A DNA stretch of 64,000 nt from Parietichytrium sp. I65-24A (taxonomy: Eukaryota > Sar > Bigyra > Thraustochytrida > Thraustochytriidae). The stretch lies in NCBI GenBank assembly GCA_012862575.1, contig BLSF01000039.1, forward strand, positions 63,695 to 127,694, written 5' to 3'. The notes beneath the pieces were generated by a model. It was not told where the DNA came from, ran no database searches, and saw nothing but the letters and a program-made list of their open reading frames with translations. The translations under genes and the position numbers were made by a program. Positions 20,358-31,114 of this stretch are shown here, piece after piece (position 1 is the stretch's first letter; each line of letters begins with the position of its first letter).

Positions 20358-21552
20358 CTACAGTTCCTTGTTCTCGTCCTGCGCGACGGGGGCCTTTCCG
20401 TAAAGCTTTTGGATGGCTTGCTTCATCGTGTAGCGAGGGGTAAAGTCTTTAAAGGTGGTACGGAACTTGGTGTTATCAAAGACCTGTGGAACAATTGCCA
20501 TTCGAGCGAGGTCCAGCATAGTGTATACATTCGGGCTGCGCACGAGAGATTCAAAATATGTTAGGTCACATGCAAGCGTTTCAACAACAAGAAAAAGCCT
20601 CAACTTACTCCCAGCGAGCCCAGTGCCACCATTCGATCACGTTCGCAAGGAGCCAGTACGGAATTGGAAGAATCGGTTTTCCACTGGCCTCCGAAGCCCA
20701 CTGCGCGACCAAGTTCTCGGGATTTGGCTCCCCGGTGTAATAGTAGAATTGACCTCCAACACTATTATCCTTCTTCATGGTCCGGTCAACAACGTACAGA
20801 GCGTCGCCGATATTTGCTGCAAAGTTGGCGTCGATGATTGCAGGGCAGTTGATCGTAATAATAAATGGCCAGCGAAAGTAGTCGTAAGGATCACCCTCCC
20901 CTCCGTAGATGCCGCTGGTGCGAATGCTCACCACGTTAAACACGCCCTCTTCGTGCGCTTCAAGGAGAAAGTCCTCGGCAATGCGCTTCGATACATCGTA
21001 CGGTGCTTCGTAATCGGTGTACAAAGGTTTTGGGTCGTCTTCAGTGCTGTTGAGATGGGGAATGTAGTGGCTCGCAGCTGCGATCGAAGACACGTACAAA
21101 AAGTGCTTAATGCCTTTTGCCTTGGCCAGCTTGATGAGCTCCAGCATGCTCAACAGGTTGAGTTCCACATAGTCGCGGTAGTGGATTCCAAGAAGCGGTG
21201 GCTTGACAGAGGTGAGAACAGTGGAGATATTGTAGTGGTCAAACACGCGCTCCACGTGGCGAGTGTCCCGCAAGTCGCCTCTCACATTGACGTGGCACTT
21301 GGCGCACTTTGACCTTCCGTAATTGATGATACAAATGCTGGGGTCGCGCAGGTAGCTTTCTACGATGTACTTTCCAAGCATTGAAGTCGCTCCAAACATC
21401 ACCATTTGCTCCTTTTTCCCAGACGGGCAATCCGTAAAGTTGGCTCCTTCAGCCTTCGACCACGTTATCTTGGGCTGCACATGCATCCATTGGTACACAA
21501 TCGCAGCCACGATCGGCACCAGGAGGTACTTGGCGCTCAGCAAGCCTTTCAT
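20358..21552 (-). CDS. Membrane-anchored extended SDR / 3beta-HSD-like NAD(P)-dependent epimerase or dehydrogenase (2 exons)
   Basis: Exon 1 is 20609-21552 and exon 2 is 20358-20535, both on the minus strand. The 73-nt intron has GTAAGT donor and GCAG acceptor. The join gives 373 residues. An N-terminal hydrophobic segment (about 8-22, LLVPIVAAIVYQW) looks like a signal anchor. The Rossmann motif FGATSMLGKYI lies at about 52-62, the VSSIAAAS strand at about 150 and the catalytic YxxxK as YDVSK at about 185-189. These define an extended SDR of the 3beta-hydroxysteroid dehydrogenase/epimerase group. Substrate could be a sterol intermediate (as for ERG26) or another lipid alcohol; the sequence does not decide it. 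Location is probably the ER membrane. It diverges from the SANT-domain gene about 1.1 kb away. Confidence 0.85.
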
Positions 21553-22656
21553 TTTGGCGACAACACTCCCTATGTCCTCTCCTCAACCCGCGGTCAGCTT
21601 TGTCTGCCCCCAAAGTGAAGCGAAACTCACCCCAATGCCTCGTCTGCTGCCGCCTCGCGCAGACGTCTTGTACCAGAACGAAGTCTGCCGAGATGTTCTC
21701 GCCCGGCCGCTCGTCTACGCCCTCCTCGTTCCAACACTCGCGATCGACGATTGACGCTTTGGACGACCTGCCACATCCTGACACTAAGTTTACTGTCAGT
21801 GAATCATGGTGCTGAAAACGCCAACAGCTACTCCAGCTAGTAGTGTTGCGTCAACATTCCTTCTTTCACTCATACATCTCTTGATCAATCAATGGTGTTC
21901 CTCTCAACATTTCATTCATTCATTTTCATTCCATCCAGTCCATTCACCCTGCGAGTCACAAGCGCGCTCCATCATATCCAATGTCCTCCATTCGCAGTCA
22001 ATTTGGCAATGGAAAGAGGTGACTTGAGAGACGAATTTTGCTGTTCGATCACAAATTGTCTATGAAATGATACTCATCGGAAATGAAACGATCTCTTTTG
22101 ACTCTTTTGGCTTGTTTGTTTGTTTTCTCGCTTTGGCCTTCGACAGTTCAAAATACAGAATTCACTGTCAGAATAGAATCATCTTCAGAACTCTGAATCA
22201 GAATCGTCAGTCAGGCTTTGCTTCACAACCATGGTCGCTAGCCACCGCTCGCTAGGTAGGTTTCATAAGAGGCTTGTCTGCGCAAACAAGGGTGACGATA
22301 GGACGATCCACAGCGTTACAGTCCTTCCGTCAATCCTTCAGTTCGAATCGCGCAGATGGGATTTTTCCCTTTTCATTCCTTTTCATTCCTTTTCATTCCT
22401 TTCATTCCTTTCGTTCCTTTTCGTTCCTTTTCGTTCCTCGTCGCTCGAGCTCTGCAATTTTTCAAATTTTGGAGCACTTGGAGCAACTTTGTGGACCAAG
22501 TCAGACTCGCTCAGTTCGACAGAGAGACAGAGACACAGAGAGGACGAAAGAGACAGAGAGAGATAGTTAGATAGAGAGAGGGAGAAGGGTGGGCTGGGCA
22601 GTGGTGTGGGATAGGTCCGTTTCCGTCAAAGTGCTGTGCGACGTGGAGATCAGGAA
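21553..22656. other. Divergent spacer between SDR and SANT-domain genes
   Basis: About 1.1 kb with no convincing gene. It contains a CAGAAT-rich stretch (22145-22205), a TTTTCATTCC/TTTTCGTTCC decamer repeat (22370-22437) and a GA/GACA-rich purine stretch (22515-22590) just upstream of the SANT gene. Confidence 0.55.
22370..22437 (+). repeat. TTTTCATTCC/TTTTCGTTCC decamer repeat
   Basis: About seven imperfect units, mostly 10 bp, on a pyrimidine-rich plus strand. Confidence 0.85.
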
Positions 22657-23882
22657 ATGGCGGCCGTGGCGCAGGGGGATGTGCTTCACAGCAACGATAG
22701 CAAGAGTTTGTGGAATTACACTCTGTCACCAGGTGAGTCGCGGGTTTGGACTGGCTTGCGGAGAAGTGGGCTCGCCAGAGGGATTTGAAATGTTTGGTTT
22801 CTGGCTTCTCTCAAATCTCTAGGTGTGCTGTTGGCCTTGGTGCGAGTGCTGGCTGTTGGCCCTTTTTCGATTGACGCGAGTTTGGCTGACCTTTTAATGC
22901 ATGATCTGTACTGGATGTGCGCGACGCGGGCGCTTAGGATGGACGGAGAGAGAGGTGGAAGTGTTTAGGATTGCGTTGATGAAGTTTGGGCTGGGCAGAT
23001 GGGCTAAAATTGTGGAGTCGCGATGTCTTCCGGGGAAGACTGTGGCACAGTTGAACAATCAGGCGCAGAGGTTGATAGGGCAGCAGTCCACCAGTGAGTT
23101 TACTGGCCTTCATGTGGACCCCTCTGATATTTTTGCTGCAAACCAGCTAAAGCAAGGCGTGCGAAAGAATGGGTGCCTTATTAACATGGATAGTAAGTCA
23201 CCGAGTGTTTTGCTCCAACAAAGGATGGCTGTTCTGACCAACGTTTGCTGTGACGGCGTATCTAGACAACCCGACTCCTGAGGAGATTAAGAGGAAGAGG
23301 GAGGCCAATCAGGCCAGGTATGGTCTTGTCCAGGATGTAATCGACTCACTGGTCATACCCATCCTGAAACAAGAAGAGACTTCTATTGTTGTCGTGAAAA
23401 GCGCATTGAGCCTCAAAGACACAGCCAATTGGCGCAGCGCACAGTATCAGCGCCTCCGGGAACTCCAGTCGCAAGTGCAAAGGTTAGAGTCGGCGATAGA
23501 GCTTGTGGAAGCGGGCAAAGGCGACCCTCCCGAGGAGTCCAAGGCTAAAAAAGCCTTGAAAGTGTCGGGCGAGGGAGCAGCAAAAAAAACTAAAACAACC
23601 AAGTCAAAAGCAGCTAACGCTGGAACAGCAAAGACTACCAAGAAGAGCAAGGCGAAGGCTTCTTCAAACAAGAAGAGAAAGCCAGCTGCTAAGAAAGTAA
23701 CAAAGAAAAAGAGTTCGAAAACACAAGAAGAGCTCGACACAGAGCTTGCTCACAAACTTCAAATGGAAGAAGCAGGGTTGGAGTACCACGGACCTGAAGG
23801 CTCGGAGAGCGACTCTGATGAAGATTTTGTGGTGTCGTCTCGAGGCCGGAAATGCAAGAAAAAGAGGCGGTATAATTGGTAG
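22657..23882 (+). CDS. SANT/Myb-domain nuclear protein with histone H1-like basic tail (3 exons)
   Basis: Exons are 22657-22732, 22938-23192 and 23266-23882, giving 315 residues. Donors are GTGAGT and GTAAGT; acceptors are TTAG and CTAG. Splicing joins YTLSP to GWTEREVEVF, creating one continuous SANT/Myb helix-turn-helix (about 25-75) with the Trp spacing GWTERE...GLGRWAKI. The next block (about 75-130, containing GLHVDPSDIF and NNPTPEEIKRKREANQ) reads as a conserved accessory region. A coiled coil follows (about 150-190, YQRLRELQSQVQRLES). Residues 200-260 are Lys/Ala-rich, like a histone H1 tail, and the C-terminus is acidic then basic. It is probably a chromatin or DNA-binding factor. I do not recognise a named orthologue. 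Confidence 0.82.
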
Positions 23883-24172
23883 GGGCCCGGGAAATTCGAA
23901 ATATTAGACAAGAGAGGTGGAGCGGAGGAATAGAATTGTGGTTGTGCTAGTTACATCATAAGGCATGTGAGCTACCGTTTTTCACACATAATTGCGTTCG
24001 TCCAAACGCCGGCGAGGCTGACTACAGTGGGCATCACTGTGCTTGTGTAAATCGTTTTCGAGCAAACTTGGAAGACTGTTGCTGTAACTCTAATTCCAAA
24101 GTAAGCGATCATTTGTTCTGCTGTTTTGCCCCTTCACGTAACCCAAGGAGGTGAACTGGGCTGAGCGAGAGA

Positions 24173-24758
24173 TTAGGTGAGGCGAGAGGTCTCAAACTGT
24201 TCTAGAGCCAAGTCAAACGCGTCTGAGATGTATTTGGCTCCGTCAATAATTGTCTGGCATCCATCTTTCATGGCATCAGTGGATGTCTTTTCTCCGCTTG
24301 TCTGAACCCTGACGCGGATGGCCTTTTCCATAGGGTGCGGGATGGTATAACCGCAGAGGTCCACAGCTGGGCTAACGTTTGGAACGAAACAAGTTGTGTC
24401 AGAATGCGATTGTGCCTTCTTGATAGAAGAACAACCAGTGCAGCACACTTACTCTTTCATGAGCTGGCACCGAAGGGCATTGCCCAAAGTGTGATCCTCT
24501 TCATCAATAATGTACGTTGCTGAGTTTTGGCCAACTCTATGGTCCTGTCCCCTCAAATAATCGACACACACACGAGCAAGTCAGTTTCGCTGTCCTCAGA
24601 ACAGCCAGCCCGCCATACACAAGCTCACCAGCAACACCGTAGTCACTCACAATTACCACCTTTGGAGCCTTGGCCACCTCGTCCTTCTTCGCGGACACGT
24701 CGCGTTTCAGTTTGGCGTCCGCGCCCACGCTCTCCAACCCAGGTTCCTCTTTTACCAT
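24173..24758 (-). CDS. RPC19: RNA polymerase I and III shared subunit AC19/RPAC2 (3 exons)
   Basis: Exons on the minus strand are 24651-24758, 24453-24544 and 24173-24371, giving 132 residues, the usual size for AC19. Introns are 106 nt (GTGAGT donor) and 81 nt (GTAAGT donor). The spliced protein reads through the diagnostic motifs DEEDHTLGNALR (about 50-61) and CGYTIPHPMEK, followed by RVRVQT, which are the alpha-subunit-like dimerisation elements of AC19/Rpb11. Its known partner is AC40 in Pol I and Pol III, in the nucleolus and nucleus. The first about 35 residues are a charged Lys/Glu-rich extension. The gene converges on the SANT-domain gene, with the two stops about 290 bp apart. Exon boundaries were set by reading frame and motif continuity. 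Confidence 0.92.
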
Positions 24759-25629
24759 CTTGAGGACAGCAGCAACGTCCTCCTCCCAAACCAGTAATCC
24801 CCTCGCAAAAGAGTCCCCCTAGTGCTTTGCTCACTTTGCGCCTCGCTAATCCTTATCTTGCCCGCCCGCCTGGCCGGATGGTCCGAACTGGTCACTCTCT
24901 TTTTCGTCCTCCTTTTCCTTCTCGTTCTCGTTCTCCTTCAATGCCAATTGCTCCTATTGCTCCTATTGCTCCAAGTGCTGCCGCGAGTAGTGTGCAACTC
25001 CAATACGTTTCGCGTTCCCTTCTTTCGACGCCAGCCATTCCATACATTCCACACATTCCACACATTCTTGCTAATCTAATCCATCATCTATTCATCAGTA
25101 CTTACTTACACAGCGCTCACTAACAGTGCGTTTGGGTAGGGTATGTATAGGGATATAATAAGTAATCATTATGGAGCAGTAGGAAGCGGTGGGGACTATC
25201 AGCAGTAAGCAAGAGACTATTGGATAATAGCACCCAATAACACGTTCTACTATGTGGGAGGAGCTGCTCTTTTGTTCGCGAACAGAGAGTAGTTCTTGGA
25301 TGGCTCAAGCATGATGCGGAACGGTTTTGCATGCTGCGGGTGGTCTAGTAAGCGCTAATAGTAGCTAATTAGCCTTAAGACAGCTCTGAACCGGTACCAA
25401 AAAAGTGATAAATGTGCAAACTCACACTCATCACACTCACTCACTTCTCTCACTGTGAGTCGCGAAATCGAGAGAAGGCCGAATTCTGCGGTGTACATAG
25501 GTGTGCACTAGTCTTGATTGGGCGGGGACACACCTGTCCGCTAAAGCGCTGGGTGCGCGGGTGCTGTTCCGCGAGACACTTGCCAAGAGCTCGCGCTTTC
25601 AGTGTTGTCGAGCAAGGGCTCTTTGGGAA
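24759..25629. other. Divergent spacer between RPC19 and B3GNTL1-like genes
   Basis: About 870 bp. It contains ATTGCTCCT 9-mers (24947-24973), CATTCCACA repeats (25037-25067) and no clear gene. The frame of the downstream glycosyltransferase remains open back to about 25501 without an earlier convincing ATG. Confidence 0.55.
24947..24973. repeat. (ATTGCTCCT)3 9-bp repeat upstream of RPC19
   Basis: Three 9-bp units, about 190 bp from the RPC19 start codon. Confidence 0.85.
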
Positions 25630-26898
25630 ATGGAGATGAAGGAGAGAGACTCTCCCGCCAAGAAAAGGCGCACGAGCGAAAGCAGTTTGCCTTCTGAATC
25701 GGCCGATGCAGTGAGCAAGGATGAACGAGATCGGACTGGCTACGCAGGGAGGTCTGAAAGTGGCGTCGATGTCAATGTCGATGTCGATGTTGTTGTCGAC
25801 ACGGTGGTGGTCATAATTCCAGTGCACAACTGCGAGGCGTATTTGGGCGAGTGCTTGGAGTCAATCAGTAAGCAGACGTTCCGTGGAAGGCTGCACGTTG
25901 TGGTATTCTTGGACGGCTGCACGGATGGGTCTGAATCGGTGTGCAAAGAATGGGCGGCGAAAGAAGCGAGCAACGAGCGGATAGAATTTACGATGCTCTC
26001 AAGCGAAACTCCTCTCCGACCTGGCCCTGCTCGTAACAGGGCAATTTCGGCGGGACGAGGAGCATATGTCTGTGTGCAAGACGCGGACGACATAATGGAG
26101 CCTGACCGTATAAAGCTTCAATTCGAGGCTTGTCAAAGCCGGCCACATGCTATCATCGGTTCTAGGTTCACACGCGTCCCTGCTGATGCGACCGAAAGGT
26201 ACGCTAGGTGGTGCAATTCCCTCACCCAGGAAGAGCTTGTGCTGCAACGATTTCGTGAGCTCCCTCTGATTCAGCCAACTTGGTTTTTCCGCAAAGTAGT
26301 GTGGGAGCGAATCGGCGGGTATCCGGAGACGATGGATCTGGAGGCGGACTACGTTAAAAAAGATCGCGAGGAAGAGAGAACTGAAGACGCCCGTTCAGGG
26401 GGAAATATCCTGGCTGAGGATCTCCGGTTCTTCTACAAGCACATGAGATATTGCGAATCACATGGCATTGACGGCAACGACGCACTTTACGTTGTGGAAA
26501 CATCACTTGTGCAGTACAGGTACTTGTCGAGTTCTCAAAGTTGGAGCACGCCAAGGAAGCTCATTTTCCAGATCAAGGTTCGAGCTTTCGAAGAGTCCAT
26601 TCTGCCAAAGTGGGAAAAGTTTACGATATGGGGTGCCGGGCGTGACGGCAAAGACTTTTACAAAATGCTCTCGCCTGAGTCTCGCCAAAAAGTAGCTTGC
26701 ATGTGTGACATAGACCCAGTCAAAATAAAGAACGGTTACCAGAACCAAGTGCTCAAGACCTACGTTCCAGTTGTGCACTTTTCGCAGGCCAAACCGCCCA
26801 TAGTTTGCTGTGTAGCCATGGACCGAGGAGGCGAGTTCGAGGCCAACCTCCGCTCCCTCAATCTCGTGGAAGGTGTGGACTACTTTCACTTTTCGTGA
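25630..26898 (+). CDS. B3GNTL1: Family 2 glycosyltransferase, B3GNTL1-like
   Basis: A 422-residue protein from the ATG at 25630. After a charged N-terminus and a Val/Asp repeat (about 42-55), the GT-A fold begins with VVVIIPVHNCEAYLGECL. It continues with FLDGCTDGS, GPARNRAISAGRG and the DXD-type QDADDIMEPDRI, which binds the metal and sugar nucleotide. A second domain near residue 335 opens with FTIWGAGRDGKDFYKML, a small Rossmann-like fold found in B3GNTL1 proteins, and ends VDYFHFS. No signal peptide or membrane span is seen, so the enzyme is likely cytosolic. The human orthologue is named after a beta-1,3-GlcNAc transferase but its acceptor is poorly defined. Simple GTC/GAT repetition (25765-25800) encodes the Asp-Val stretch. 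Confidence 0.85.
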   Translation: MEMKERDSPAKKRRTSESSLPSESADAVSKDERDRTGYAGRSESGVDVNVDVDVVVDTVVVIIPVHNCEAYLGECLESISKQTFRGRLHVVVFLDGCTDGSESVCKEWAAKEASNERIEFTMLSSETPLRPGPARNRAISAGRGAYVCVQDADDIMEPDRIKLQFEACQSRPHAIIGSRFTRVPADATERYARWCNSLTQEELVLQRFRELPLIQPTWFFRKVVWERIGGYPETMDLEADYVKKDREEERTEDARSGGNILAEDLRFFYKHMRYCESHGIDGNDALYVVETSLVQYRYLSSSQSWSTPRKLIFQIKVRAFEESILPKWEKFTIWGAGRDGKDFYKMLSPESRQKVACMCDIDPVKIKNGYQNQVLKTYVPVVHFSQAKPPIVCCVAMDRGGEFEANLRSLNLVEGVDYFHFS

Positions 26899-28107
26899 GC
26901 TCTTTCTGCAGACCGCATGCTACCAGCAGGGTTTCTTTCGGAATTTGCATGTCGGGTGAATTCCAGCTTGCAACGTGTGAAACGTTCAAGTCGGAATTCT
27001 GTTCTGGGCGTTTCTCAACTCCGAGCGAATGAACGAACTCAGCCTACTACTAGCAACGAGGGCTAATGGCGCTAGAGCAGCACCATCATCGTGCATGATG
27101 ATTGGACAAAGCCCGACGCCATCACTTGGCACACAACCAGTCTTTGCATTCCAGTTGATTGAGAGACTAAACTTATCGAATCAAAAATCCTCTTTCACTG
27201 TCACTGATTGCCACTGTGACACATCGTGACACTGACTGACAGTGTGAGCGAAACCATGGTGAACTAACAGTAAACTAGCAAATAATTTCTCTTAGAGTTC
27301 CCGCTGTTCCCGCCCAGGTACTAGGCCACTGACCAACTGAAAGTCGAGGAGAAATTGATTGCTTCATCATCGCTAAAGCTACAAACAATAAAAAATGATC
27401 GATGGGGTGTTGTTGTTGGAGAGACTGATTACAGCTCTCTCCCTCCATCCCTCCCTGATCACCATCGCCTGTTGCCGTTGACCCGAGGTCGCTCGGAGGC
27501 TTTGAGTGAGAGGACATGAGAAGGCTCGGTGGCTCAGGCATACTCTGACGACCCACAGGCTCTGACGGAATCGATTGCAGAGAAGGCAGCTCGGAATAGC
27601 TCGGAGCTTCCTCCACCTCCGAGGAGTCCGAAGCATACTGGCATAGGATTCGGTCTCGACCGAAGCTGTGAGTGAGAGAGAAGCTCCACCCACGAATCTA
27701 AGAAACAGTGCGACGCATTTCCATCCCTCTTTCCCTCCTCCTTCCCTCCCTGTCTCCCTCTCTTCCTTCGTTTCTCGTTTCCATCACTTATTCTTTCATT
27801 GAACAAATCAATCAATCAATCAATCACTCATTGACTCACATTCGTTCGTTCATTCATTCTCAGACTTGCTTCGCAAAAGGTAGCATCGTAAGCACAGGGT
27901 TAATTCTTCTCACGTCGGGTTGTATTGGTTGTATGCACGAAGGTGACGAGCACTAAGGCTCTCAGCTGCGGAGATAGATAACTTTGGCAAAACTCGGTGA
28001 TCTCGGGGTCATCGGGGAGAGCGCGTAGTTCGCAGTTCGCAGTTCGCAGTTCGTTCGCAGGCGCTTTGCAGCCGCGGGGACTGTGGCGGGGAGCCGGGGT
28101 GACGAGA
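26899..28107. other. Intergenic upstream of desaturase
   Basis: About 1.2 kb. Near 27196-27245 there are CACTGTCA/TGACAGTG inverted words. A Ser/Pro-rich minus-strand frame (27275-27616) is open but lacks any recognisable domain. Tetramer runs (CAAT/CATT) lie at 27805-27860. No gene is supported. Confidence 0.5.
28026..28053 (+). repeat. (YAGTTCG)4 heptamer repeat in the desaturase leader
   Basis: TAGTTCG followed by three CAGTTCG units, ending about 55 nt before the ATG. Confidence 0.9.
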
Positions 28108-29734
28108 ATGTCGGCCAGCGTGATGGAGCAGATGAATGCGACGCGCAGCTTGGGGGGAGTGTCGCTGCTGGATACCTTTGACTGGGGCACTGGGGCTGTG
28201 AGCCTGACTGTGTTTTCCGTGTTGGGGCTGGCGTGCTCGTTCTTCTTTCAGCGGAGAGAAACGAAATGGAGCATGCGCGCGTACTACGTGATCGGGTTCG
28301 TGGTGTCCGTGGACTTTTTGGCATTCTGGCTCTTGCCGATTGCGGGGCAAGGGGCGTTTTTTAAGCTTGTGCTGCTGCCGTACGTGCAGCCGATCTTCAA
28401 CTATCTGGACAATCATCCGAAACTACGATCGTTTGCACAAAAGTACGTTTACCATGACCCTAGACATGCAGACTTTTTCGCCACGCAGTGGCTCTTCATT
28501 CTGAACTTTGCTGCGCATCTATCTCTAGCTGTGTATTGGCAAACCACCTACGGGTATTTGCCTTGGTGGCTGATCGCCGTGTACAATTGCGGTTGGGTCG
28601 GCGTCGGAGGCAGAGGCATGGGTGCAGCATATGCCATGGCACACAAGGAGGGACACAACACCATGTTGTACCGCCCGGCAATCCGAAACCTCTTCGGCAA
28701 TGTGTTTGAAAACTGGATCGGCCTCTGGTATGGAGGACTTCCTTACAACTTTAGCACGACACACATTTCGATCGTAAGTAGGCATCTCTTAGGTCTAATT
28801 CACGCGTATACTTGTTGGAAGAACGCCGTCTCTGACAATCTATTTTGGTTTTTATGTTTTGACAATGTAGCATCATCGCTTGGACGGCGGCATTGGTGAC
28901 ACCTTGTACGTGTGGGACCTGGAGAGGTGCTCCTGGACCGACTTTACGGTATACGTGACCCGCGGCGTATTGCACATGAGCGGCTTCGGCCCACTCCGTC
29001 AGTTTCTCCTTTCGAAAAGAAAGGTGGACCGGCGACACCTGAAAAAGCTCGTTCGTGGGATGCTGTGGTACTACGTCTTATTTCCGGTGGTCCTTTTGTA
29101 CTTTGTCCCATCCCTCTCCTTTTACTTTTGGATCGGATTACAACCGCTTGTGTGCATGAGCTACTTTATCACTCTTCTCAACGGCGGATTCCACGGCTTT
29201 ATAGAGGTGGACCACATTCCGTGCGTGGAGAGCACTACGCTGGTCGGATCGTACGACGATTACTTTGGTGAGGATGACCACATGACCCACCACCTTGCTC
29301 CAGAAGTGTACTTCAAGGACTTGACAAGCTTTCAGAAAACCCAGCGGGAAACATGGGCAAAAAACAAGGCATCAGTCTTCCAAGGCGCCGACGCGTTCAC
29401 TTTTGGCGTTGTATTGTACCTTAAAGCGTGGCGAATCCTAGCAGAGAGGTATGTGGATTACTCACAGTCGATGAACGTGGACGAGATTGCCGACATGCTT
29501 GAGAAGAGGGCCAAGCGCTTGGAGATCCCAAATGATTCCCTTTTACCGCCCCTGCAGGACCCTAGGGCGACAAATCAGCCACCGAGGAAACGTGCCACAT
29601 TTCTTCGTCCGAAGGAAGACCTTAGCTCTGCGAGCTGGTTTTACCGCAAATTTATGGAGAAGAGCGCCTCCATTCAGCTTGCAATCGCCGAGGAGATGGT
29701 GAAAGAGTTGCCTCCAATCAAGAAATACGCTTGA
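28108..29734 (+). CDS. Membrane fatty-acid desaturase/hydroxylase family protein (2 exons)
   Basis: Exon 1 is 28108-28773 and exon 2 is 28871-29734, with a 97-nt intron (GTAAGT donor, TGTAG acceptor), giving 509 residues. The intron falls within the second histidine box, which splicing rebuilds as HISIHH. The three di-iron boxes are HKEGH (about 178-182), HISIHH (about 219-224) and HMTHH (about 359-363). Several hydrophobic segments flank them (about 30-50, 65-80, 130-165, 275-310). There is no cytochrome b5 domain, so electrons would come from a separate donor. The location is probably the ER membrane. Substrate and regiospecificity cannot be read from the sequence, and a hydroxylase is also possible. 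The C-terminal 120 residues are charged and cytosolic-looking. The start was placed after the leader repeats; the frame is open further upstream from 27997. Confidence 0.85.
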
Positions 29735-30219
29735 TGAGGGGACGAGCCTTCCGACCGCGCAACTTTGTAGATTCCCCCCCCGCCCCTCTCGAACACGTTC
29801 TCGGAGAGGTTGGTAGAGCATTTTGGAGCGAGTAAGCTACTTAATCTCCCTGTTTTTCTTGCAAAAATAACAAAATAAAAATAAAAACACCGTACAAATA
29901 TACAGTTCCAAATTGTTTTCTCTCAAGTTTAGAGAAAAACTATACATCATACCCGAGTGCAGTGGTCCGGCTACCCATGAGTAGCGCGCAAACCAGCCAG
30001 CAAAGCCTCGTCATTGAGCCGAATGGCCCGGTTCACTCGTTCTGCCCGGGAAAGCGTTCTTCGCCATTCTCTTTGAATGAATAAAAGTCAATACAGTCCA
30101 GGGACCCAGTCAGCCCCTGTCCCTACTATTCTCTACCTCTAACCGCATACGCAAGCGCAAAAGTGCAAAAGTGCAAAAGTGCAAAAGTGCAAACGCAAGC
30201 CAAGCCCAACCGCCCGCCA
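29735..30219. other. Intergenic between desaturase and RPC7-like genes (convergent)
   Basis: About 490 bp of 3' flanks with an A-rich AATAAAAATAAAA stretch (about 29868-29890) that could serve polyadenylation of the desaturase, and a GCAAAAGT octamer repeat. Confidence 0.5.
30157..30188 (+). repeat. (GCAAAAGT)4 octamer repeat
   Basis: Four perfect 8-bp units just beyond the 3' end of the RPC7-like gene. Confidence 0.92.
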
Positions 30220-30834
30220 CTACATGGTCGGCCCATCATCGCCGTCATCCTCGTCCATGTCTTCATCCTCCACCTCGCTGTGGTACGCCACCGCGTAGTC
30301 GCCCTCGTCTTCCTCTTCCTCGTCGTCCTCCTCCTCGTTGGACGAGTATGCATTCTCTTTCTCCTCCCTGTTCGGGTCCGCCTTGCCCTCCAGCTGCTGC
30401 AGCCTGTCCAGCGTCAGCTTGGGCGCGCCCTTCTTCCTGAACTGCTCCAGACTCTTCTGCTGCGTGGCGGCCAGCGCGCGGCCGGACGCATCGGCCACGG
30501 GCACGAGCACCTCGTGCAGTTCCACGGGAAAGTACAGGTGCGAGAGCGGTTCCAGCAGCCCTTCGCGCAGGGTCACGCAGCCCAGCGCGTGGTCCTTGCG
30601 CGCGGCCAGGAAAGTCTCCACCTCCAGCGCCTCCTCGCGCACGCGCAGCCGCGTCGGGTGGTGCGCGAGGCGTTCCATGAACGTTCTGCTGCGCTCCACC
30701 ACCGCGTCCGCCGCGCGACGCTCTGCGTTCGACACCTCGAACTCGCTCCGCCGGATCGGACGCCGCAGCGCAGGCCACGTGTCCGGCGGCTGGAACCCTC
30801 CTGCCCGCTGCGGCGCCTTGCTGCTGCTCGCCAT
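30220..30834 (-). CDS. Probable RNA polymerase III subunit RPC7/Rpc31
   Basis: A 204-residue single-exon protein. The middle contains LYFPVELHEVLVP (about 100-112) and KKGAPKLTLDRLQQLE (about 133-148). The last 50 residues are strongly acidic, with NEEEDDEEEEDEGDYAV and YHSEVEDEDMDEDDGDD. A short proline-bearing N-terminus, a middle with a [L/F]P-type motif, then an 'LEKLE..' helix and an acidic tail with embedded aromatic residues is the layout of RPC7/Rpc31, a Pol III-specific subunit that bridges the RPC3/RPC6 heterotrimer to the core. The family diverges fast, so the assignment rests on layout rather than strict motifs. Another acidic nuclear protein is the alternative. Confidence 0.5.
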   Translation of the reverse strand: MASSSKAPQRAGGFQPPDTWPALRRPIRRSEFEVSNAERRAADAVVERSRTFMERLAHHPTRLRVREEALEVETFLAARKDHALGCVTLREGLLEPLSHLYFPVELHEVLVPVADASGRALAATQQKSLEQFRKKGAPKLTLDRLQQLEGKADPNREEKENAYSSNEEEDDEEEEDEGDYAVAYHSEVEDEDMDEDDGDDGPTM

Positions 30835-30837
30835 CTC

Positions 30838-30877
30838 TGCTCCTCTGCTCCTATGCTCCTATGCTCCTATGCTCCTC
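30838..30877. repeat. (TGCTCCTM)5 octamer repeat abutting RPC7-like start
   Basis: Five 8-bp units begin 3 nt upstream (in gene orientation) of the start codon and are followed by TGCAAT hexamers. Confidence 0.9.
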
Positions 30878-30901
30878 TGCAATTGCAATTGCAATTCACC
30901 A

Positions 30902-30962
30902 CCTGCTTGCTTGCTTACCTGCTTGCTTGCTTACTTGCTTATCTGCTTGCTTGCTTGCTTGC
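30902..30962. repeat. GCTT/ACTT/ACCT tetranucleotide repeat
   Basis: Imperfect CTTG-type tetramers, then CTTTCGT repeats to about 31022. Confidence 0.85.
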
Positions 30963-31057
30963 TTTGGCGCTCTCTTTCGTTTCTCGTCTTTCGTTTTCCG
31001 TCTTTCGTCTTTCGTCTTTCGAGGACGCAACTTCTTTGTTGGGGGCCGACCTGACTT

Positions 31058-31114
31058 GACCTGATGTGACCTGTGGGACCTGATGTGACCTGTGGGACCT
31101 GATGTGGCCTGTGA
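31058..31114 (+). repeat. Three 19-bp tandem repeats (GACCTGATGTGACCTGTGG)
   Basis: Two identical 19-bp units and a third with two changes. Each unit has an internal GACCTGATGT/GACCTGTGG half repeat. Confidence 0.9.

Noticed and set aside
27275-27693. Ser/Pro-rich minus-strand frames upstream of the desaturase
   Set aside because: Two overlapping frames of similar length, low complexity, no domain and no good splice pattern.
30163-31059. 298-codon plus-strand frame opposite RPC7-like gene
   Set aside because: It is the reverse shadow of an acidic coding region and repeats, with Leu/Arg/Cys-rich composition and no domain.
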